A DNA stretch of 64,000 nt from CAZADA01 sp964568975. Its GTDB lineage: Bacteria > Pseudomonadota > Alphaproteobacteria > Caulobacterales > Maricaulaceae. The stretch spans positions 1 through 64,000 of the forward strand of contig CAZMSO010000012.1 in the NCBI GenBank assembly GCA_964568975.1, in the 5' to 3' direction. Of this stretch, positions 59,456-64,000 are shown one piece after another. The position numbers and the translations under genes were made by a program. How positions within the stretch are numbered: the stretch's first letter is position 1; each line of letters begins with the position of its first letter. The notes beneath the pieces are model-generated. The model saw nothing but the letters and a program-made list of their open reading frames with translations. It had not been told where the DNA came from and did no database searches.

Positions 59456-60573
59456 CGCGGCGCCCCTGCGCTGTCAGGCGCTGCGACTTTTGGGCCGTTG
59501 GGGCCAAGCACGCGGAAGTCCGGCCCCATATCTTGAAGCGCGAACTCCGCGAGAAGTTCTTCTAGCGGGGTTTCCAGTAAGTATCGGTACGAACTGACTT
59601 TCTCATCGAGCGCTTTGTAGAGTATCACCCGTTCATTCGTCGTGATCCGCACTTTCTCACCGTCATCCTTTTGCAGGAAATCGTTGAGGTCGTCCACCAA
59701 GTCCTCATAGCTGTCATAGTAATCCATCAGCGCGTCGCGCAGGTCTTCACGCGATTTCTCTAGCTGGCGCGCAGCGTCGCTTAGGCCCGGGAAGGGCGCG
59801 TCGGACCGGCGACCCTCAAACGCCGCCAACGCGGCGATCGCCATGCCGAGGGCAAACAGCACCACGGCGTCCAGCGACAACAGATTAAGCGGCCGGCACG
59901 CGGCGTTGGCCGCTGCGGCGTTCAAATCGGTGCCGAGCGGCGGCTGCAGCACGGACGCGCACCAATCGCCCAACCCCGGCAAAATCGGACGCACGCCCTC
60001 AATGACAAGCGTGTCGATGTTCAACACCGACTGCAGATCAATAAGATTGCGATAGTGCGCCGCGGAGAGGTTGATGGCGAAAATCGCCGTCAAGCCAAGC
60101 GCGATGGCTAAAAAACCCATCAGCTTCTTCGGCCAATGATAGCGGAAGGGCGCCGTGATGTGGCGCAAGCCCCAAAACCCGATGATGAAGTAACTCACCG
60201 CCACATTCGCGAGGGAGACGGCCGCAGCCTGGAACAAGCCGCCGAGAATGCCGAAATCGCTGCTCACCCCGAAGAAGTACGCGTTCGCCGCGCTCTCAAA
60301 CACAATCAACAGCGCGATGAGCGACAGGTTAAACAGCCGCACCGGCGGGTGGTCCGTCACATAATGCACGCCCATATGCAGGCGCTGATCGCTGCGAATC
60401 GGCTTGCCCCGCGGCGGCTCTGCGCCGCCGGTGCGGCGAAACCGGTAGAGGCTCAAATACGCGCGCACCGCATAATCCGCGCGCAGCACGACGTCGTCAA
60501 ACTCCGGCGTCGGGCGTTTGGCAAAGTAATCCAGGGCCGTGCTCAGATCCGGCCGCGTGCTCGTATCCGCCAT
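59452..60573 (-). CDS. 4-TM membrane protein with acidic C-terminal helix, unknown
   Basis: 373 residues. A soluble N-terminal part (about 75 residues) is followed by four membrane helices at about 79-98, 103-125, 140-160 and 222-243, with a loop of about 60 residues between the last two. A cytosolic C-terminal region then begins QLEKSREDLRDALMDYYDSY and continues EDLVDDLNDFLQKD, strongly acidic and helical. No enzymatic motif. GGGGGGAG precedes ATG 60573. GC content is clearly lower around 59560-59760 than in the flanking genes. It is coupled to the VWA-like gene. Confidence 0.7.
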   Translation of the reverse strand: MADTSTRPDLSTALDYFAKRPTPEFDDVVLRADYAVRAYLSLYRFRRTGGAEPPRGKPIRSDQRLHMGVHYVTDHPPVRLFNLSLIALLIVFESAANAYFFGVSSDFGILGGLFQAAAVSLANVAVSYFIIGFWGLRHITAPFRYHWPKKLMGFLAIALGLTAIFAINLSAAHYRNLIDLQSVLNIDTLVIEGVRPILPGLGDWCASVLQPPLGTDLNAAAANAACRPLNLLSLDAVVLFALGMAIAALAAFEGRRSDAPFPGLSDAARQLEKSREDLRDALMDYYDSYEDLVDDLNDFLQKDDGEKVRITTNERVILYKALDEKVSSYRYLLETPLEELLAEFALQDMGPDFRVLGPNGPKVAAPDSAGAPR

Positions 60574-60667
60574 GTGCTCCCCCCAAACCGCGGCCACGAT
60601 AACGAACCGCGCGGCGCGGGTCTGCCCCTTTCGCCACGCAGCGGGGCCCGGCGTGCGGCTGTGGCTT

Positions 60668-62287
60668 TTATGCGGCGTCGTCCGCCGCCGCGCCGCCTCG
60701 GTCGAACGCCATGGCGGCGACGTCGTCGCCGGTGAGGTCCCAGACCACGCTCCACGGCCCTTGAGCGGCGTCCTCGTGCGGCGCCGCAGCGATGATCGCG
60801 GCGCCCGATTGGGCGGCCACGCGCGCCAGCAATGCGGGCGTGTCGTGGAGGCCATAAAGCGCCGGCTCAGCCACCAAAATCACGCGCGCGCCGCCCGCGA
60901 CCGCGCGCGCCAGGCGCAAGCGGGCCTCAGAAAACGCGTCGGCCGCGCCCAATGCGGGCTCTAAGCGGCGCGTGGCGGGGTAAGCCTCGGGATCGAGCCC
61001 GCACCATTCGAGCGCCTGCGCGAGCTCGGGGCCGTCGCCATCGCGCCCGCGGGCCAGGGTGAGGTTGCGGCGCACGCTCGCGCGCAGCAAGGGCGCTGTC
61101 GGCGCGCACAGGGCCACGCGTCGCGCACGCACGCGCGCGCGAAGAGCGCCGAGCGGCCGGTCATTCAGGCGCAGGGCCGTGTCGGCGTCCGCCAACGCGG
61201 CGACAAAAGCGCACGCCGCGCCCGGCGTCGTCGCGCTCACGCGCACGAGATCGCCGAGCCTGGCCGGCGGGCGCTCGGGCGAGGGGGGGCTTAACGTGAT
61301 GGTCACGGGCGCGCTCGGCCAGCCTTGATCGCATGGGCCGCCGGGGCGTGCGGCCGCCGCGTCAGCCTCCAACCGGGCGAAGCGTCGTCGGGCGGCGGAA
61401 AACGCAGCGTGGGCGTCAAGCCCCTTCGCCAACGCCGTCAACCCGCTCCCCAGCAGCACGAACGCAAACACAATCCCCGTCCAATCGCCCGGCGCGCGCG
61501 CGGCGTCGCCGGGGCCCGCCGCGGCGTGGGTGAGGCTGACAAGCGCCACGCCAAAGGCCGCCGCTCCCGCCGGAATGACGAGCGTCGCGCCCGCCCAGGC
61601 GCGCCGGCGCACCGCGGCGTCCGTCAAGCCGGCGCTGCGCGCGTCGAGGCGCTTCGCTTCGCGCGCCTTGGGATCAAATCGCGCAAGCGCCCCCGCCGCC
61701 ACGGCGATGTCGCCGGCGAGGCCCGACACCCGGCCGCGTTCTTTGCGCAACACATCCGTCGCGGCGTAGAGCGCTGGGGCCGCGACCGCGAACGCGATGA
61801 CGCTCAGCGTGGCCACCGCGGCGCCGACCGCGGCCGCCCGCGGGCCGCCGATCACAGCCAACGCCGCCACGCCGCCCACCAGAAACGCCGCGCCCGCCGC
61901 CGCGTCGCACAGGCCCACCGCCGCCCAATCGCGCACTGCGTTGACGTCAGCGCCCATGCGCGCGGCGATGACGCCAAGACGCCGCGGCGCGCCCGCGCCG
62001 GCCACGTCCACGGCGTGGGCCGCAAGGCGTCGGCGCAAATGGCCGGCGAGGCGCATGCCGAAGGCTTCTGCGGCGACGCCGCGCGTCCAGGCCAAAAGCC
62101 CCGCGGCGAGCCCGGCTGCAGCCAACGCGGCGGCGGTCGAGGCGATGTCAGCGCTCGCAGCGCCGCTGCGGGAGAGGGCCCTGAGCAAGAGCGCCGCGGC
62201 GACGAGCGCCGCGGCTTCCGTCGCCGCCAGGACGAGGAGCCCGGCGAACCCGACCCGCCATCCCGGCGCGAGGACGTGGGGGATCAC
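60668..62287 (-). CDS. ABC-exporter-like protein with degenerate nucleotide-binding domain
   Basis: 539 residues, arranged like a fused ABC exporter: about six membrane helices (to about 290), then an ATPase-like domain. The ATPase motifs are lost. The Walker A position (about 348-360) reads VRVSATTPGAACA with no GKS/T. The signature (about 451-462) reads AFSEARLRLARA instead of LSGGQ. Walker B (about 468-475) reads RVILVAEP with Ala before the Glu. A Q-loop-like LLRASVRRNLTLARG is recognisable. The protein may be structural or regulatory rather than a pump. It overlaps the P-loop NTPase gene by four bases. Confidence 0.75.
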   Translation of the reverse strand: MIPHVLAPGWRVGFAGLLVLAATEAAALVAAALLLRALSRSGAASADIASTAAALAAAGLAAGLLAWTRGVAAEAFGMRLAGHLRRRLAAHAVDVAGAGAPRRLGVIAARMGADVNAVRDWAAVGLCDAAAGAAFLVGGVAALAVIGGPRAAAVGAAVATLSVIAFAVAAPALYAATDVLRKERGRVSGLAGDIAVAAGALARFDPKAREAKRLDARSAGLTDAAVRRRAWAGATLVIPAGAAAFGVALVSLTHAAAGPGDAARAPGDWTGIVFAFVLLGSGLTALAKGLDAHAAFSAARRRFARLEADAAAARPGGPCDQGWPSAPVTITLSPPSPERPPARLGDLVRVSATTPGAACAFVAALADADTALRLNDRPLGALRARVRARRVALCAPTAPLLRASVRRNLTLARGRDGDGPELAQALEWCGLDPEAYPATRRLEPALGAADAFSEARLRLARAVAGGARVILVAEPALYGLHDTPALLARVAAQSGAAIIAAAPHEDAAQGPWSVVWDLTGDDVAAMAFDRGGAAADDAA

Positions 62288-63390
62288 GCCGCCACGACTT
62301 CCCGCGCGCCTTTTTTGGCGGGCTGAGCGCCGGTGGATTTGGCTTGGCGCGCCGCCACGGCGGCTTGCAGCCAGGTCGTGGCCAGCGTTGGGTCTTGCAG
62401 CGCGTCTAAATCACGGCACGCCATGCCGGCGGCGCGCGCAGCTTCACCCGCGGCGAGGGGCGACGCCGACACACGCCCGCCCAAACCAAGCACCGCCACG
62501 CCGGCGTTCTGCAACCATTGCACGCCGGCGAGAGCTGATGTGGCGCTTTCCGCGGCGTAGACATAGCCGTCGACCAGATCCGTCATCAGCTCCGACCGAA
62601 TCAGCCGCGCGGTCTCGGGTTGCAGCACGCCGTCGGCGATCTCCAACAGGATGATTTCGCTTTGATCGGCGATCAATTGGCCGACAAGCGTGCGCGTCAC
62701 ACGCTCGATTTGGCTGGCGGAGGCTTTGTATGTGGACGCCAGGCCGGCGTCGGTGAAGTCATACGCTTGCAATGCGCCGGCGTCGCGGAACGACCACAAA
62801 TCGCCGCCGGAGCCGGTGCCCGTCACTTTCGCAGCGCCCACGCGCAGACCGGCGGTGGCGAACGCGCGCGCCAAGCACGCCACGGTGGTGGTCTTGCCCG
62901 CGTTCATAGAGCCGCCGACCACCGCGATCACAGGCGGGCGGTCTTTGATAGGCCGCTCCGGCAGGGCGAATTGGGCGATGTTCACCGGCGCGCCGTCCTC
63001 GCTAACGAACAAGCCTTCCGGTTCGATGCGGCTGGGCTCGTCAATCTCAGCGAACTTCGTGAGCATCGTGCCGGCCAACCCCCCGGCCGCGACCAACTCG
63101 CACACGCCCAAGTCCTTCGGGATCTCGGCCTCGAATTGGTCGGGCGCATAGCGGTTGCCGTAGGCGACAATGATCTTGTCGCCCAGAAAAAGGCTGGCTT
63201 TGCGTCCGCTCGGCAGTTCCAAACGCTTGTGATGATTGATTTCCACCACGCGCGCCAAGACGAGGTCCCCCGGTCGGGGCGTCATGCCGCGTCCTCCGAG
63301 ACGAGCCAACGCGCCCTCCTCGACATTGCGGGTCGTAAACGCCCGTTTCGCGTTCGCGCGTCTCACCGAATCCAGAGCGAGATGCATCAT
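62284..63390 (-). CDS. P-loop NTPase of unknown function (DUF1611/MobB-like core)
   Basis: 368 residues. An N-terminal beta-rich part (about 30-85, LGDKIIVAYGNRYAPDQF) precedes the P-loop IAVVGGSMNAGKTTTVACLA at about residue 155. Then AAKVTGTGSGGDLW and the Walker B-like SEIILLEIADGVLQPE follow, giving the SIMIBI-type pattern also seen in MobB, CobA-like and DUF1611 proteins. No specific family was fixed with confidence. GGGAG lies six bases before ATG 63390. The stop overlaps the degenerate ABC gene start, so both are probably translated together. Confidence 0.75.
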   Translation of the reverse strand: MMHLALDSVRRANAKRAFTTRNVEEGALARLGGRGMTPRPGDLVLARVVEINHHKRLELPSGRKASLFLGDKIIVAYGNRYAPDQFEAEIPKDLGVCELVAAGGLAGTMLTKFAEIDEPSRIEPEGLFVSEDGAPVNIAQFALPERPIKDRPPVIAVVGGSMNAGKTTTVACLARAFATAGLRVGAAKVTGTGSGGDLWSFRDAGALQAYDFTDAGLASTYKASASQIERVTRTLVGQLIADQSEIILLEIADGVLQPETARLIRSELMTDLVDGYVYAAESATSALAGVQWLQNAGVAVLGLGGRVSASPLAAGEAARAAGMACRDLDALQDPTLATTWLQAAVAARQAKSTGAQPAKKGAREVVAA

Positions 63391-63819
63391 CTAATTCTCC
63401 CACCTTCCGGGCGTGTTCGCCGTCACTTGGTCAGCCCGCACACAACGCCTGAAGGGTGCGGCGTATTCCAGGCAGACTACGGCTCTTTTTGTGGCGCTCG
63501 TGTGTTCGTCCGTCTGCGTTGTTTTCAGCGTGCGGATATGAGCCCCCGAAGGCCCCTCTGATCTCAATAGATTTGTGCAGTCGCCACCGAGGCTTGAGGC
63601 CCGGCGCGGCGCCGGCGCCACACTTGCGCGACGATCGCTGTCGGCCGGCGCGCGGCGGCGACGCCGTTGCGCCAATCGCACAGGCGGGCCTGGGCAGGGG
63701 CGTCGCGGCCTGGCATCGTCGGCGATACAAAACAGCCGGTCGCACGGCGTGAGTCTCGCGGGCGATGGACGCGCGGCGGCGGCCCCTTGCGCCAAGCCGG
63801 ACATAATCGGGAGGGCCCC
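63391..63819. other. 429-base divergent intergenic region
   Basis: No gene supported on either strand. It separates the minus-strand P-loop NTPase from the plus-strand MFS transporter. Arg/Pro-rich short frames here look like GC-rich artefacts. No convincing promoter or operator could be picked by eye. Confidence 0.5.
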
Positions 63820-64000
63820 ATGACGGTCGCTGCAGCCCAAAGCGCGCAGCCCAGCGCGTCTTATCGCGCGTATGTGCTTGTGATGTTGATCGTGGTCTAC
63901 ACGTTCAACTTTCTTGATCGCCAGATCATCGGCATTCTCGCCGTGCCCATCCAAGACGACCTCAAATTGTCGGACACGCAATTGAGCCTGATGGGCGGCT
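63820..64000 (+). CDS. MFS transporter, N-terminal part (3' truncated)
   Basis: First 60 codons only; the gene runs off the window. After a polar start the first membrane helix reads VLVMLIVVYTFNFLDRQI, then GILAVPIQDDLKLSDTQLSL. The NFLDRQ motif at the end of helix 1 is typical of the spinster-like/ACS-type major facilitator subgroup common in Caulobacterales and sphingomonads. GGGAGG lies about seven bases before ATG 63820. The substrate cannot be told from this part. Confidence 0.85.
   Translation, partial: MTVAAAQSAQPSASYRAYVLVMLIVVYTFNFLDRQIIGILAVPIQDDLKLSDTQLSLMGG

Overview
The window is a high-GC chromosomal segment of an alphaproteobacterium, most like the Caulobacterales/Hyphomonadaceae/Parvularculales side of the class. 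This rests on gene order: nuoL-nuoM-nuoN-birA-coaX-rnj followed by mce and a DUF1467 gene, then recG-sdhE-mfd. A UrcA-type secreted protein, a class II DAHP synthase and an HTH-less BirA agree. No rRNA, tRNA, CRISPR array, insertion sequence or prophage was seen. Three 100-base N runs mark assembly gaps, and all three fall in repetitive or low-complexity DNA.

Layout. 1-11.6 kb: end of the complex I operon, cofactor genes (birA, coaX), ribonuclease J, a hybrid histidine kinase that interrupts the usual rnj-mce order, mce, ttcA and two small membrane proteins. 11.6-14.7 kb (minus strand): a sulfur amino acid operon cysK-sseA-metC. 14.8-24.05 kb: a photo-oxidative stress block with a ChrR-like cupin anti-sigma protein, a DUF6134 protein, an iron-sulfur photolyase and an SDR on the plus strand, and a CPD photolyase, FAD oxidoreductase, DUF1365 protein and cyclopropane-fatty-acid-synthase-like methyltransferase on the minus strand. 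Three of its transcription units start just downstream of the same ECF-type promoter pattern, TGATCC-N18-TA. 24-29 kb: LPS core genes kdsA and hldE, a degenerate DUF3089 protein and a DUF502 protein. 29-37.9 kb: recG, sdhE, mfd, glutathione reductase and an orphan ParA-like ATPase. 37.9-45.3 kb: a lipoprotein, DAHP synthase, HU, a Gfo/Idh oxidoreductase plus DegT aminotransferase pair (candidate gnnA/gnnB for diamino-sugar lipid A) and NAD synthetase. 45.3-58.6 kb: small secreted or membrane proteins, gltX, a LOG-family protein, a LysM protein, an Atm1-type ABC exporter, an O-antigen-ligase-like protein, a PPP phosphatase and a glycosyltransferase. 58.6-64 kb: two compact two-gene units without a known system assignment (a 4-TM protein plus membrane-anchored VWA-like protein; a P-loop NTPase plus an ABC-exporter-like protein whose ATPase motifs are gone), then the start of an MFS transporter.

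Most of the window is housekeeping and envelope biology. The best candidates for something undescribed are the ChrR-like protein that has lost its anti-sigma zinc ligands yet sits in an apparently intact ECF regulon, the P-loop NTPase/pseudo-ABC pair, and the VWA/4-TM pair. Start sites were chosen from ribosome-binding sites, overlap with upstream stops and conserved N-termini. No database search could be run, so family names come from motif recognition.
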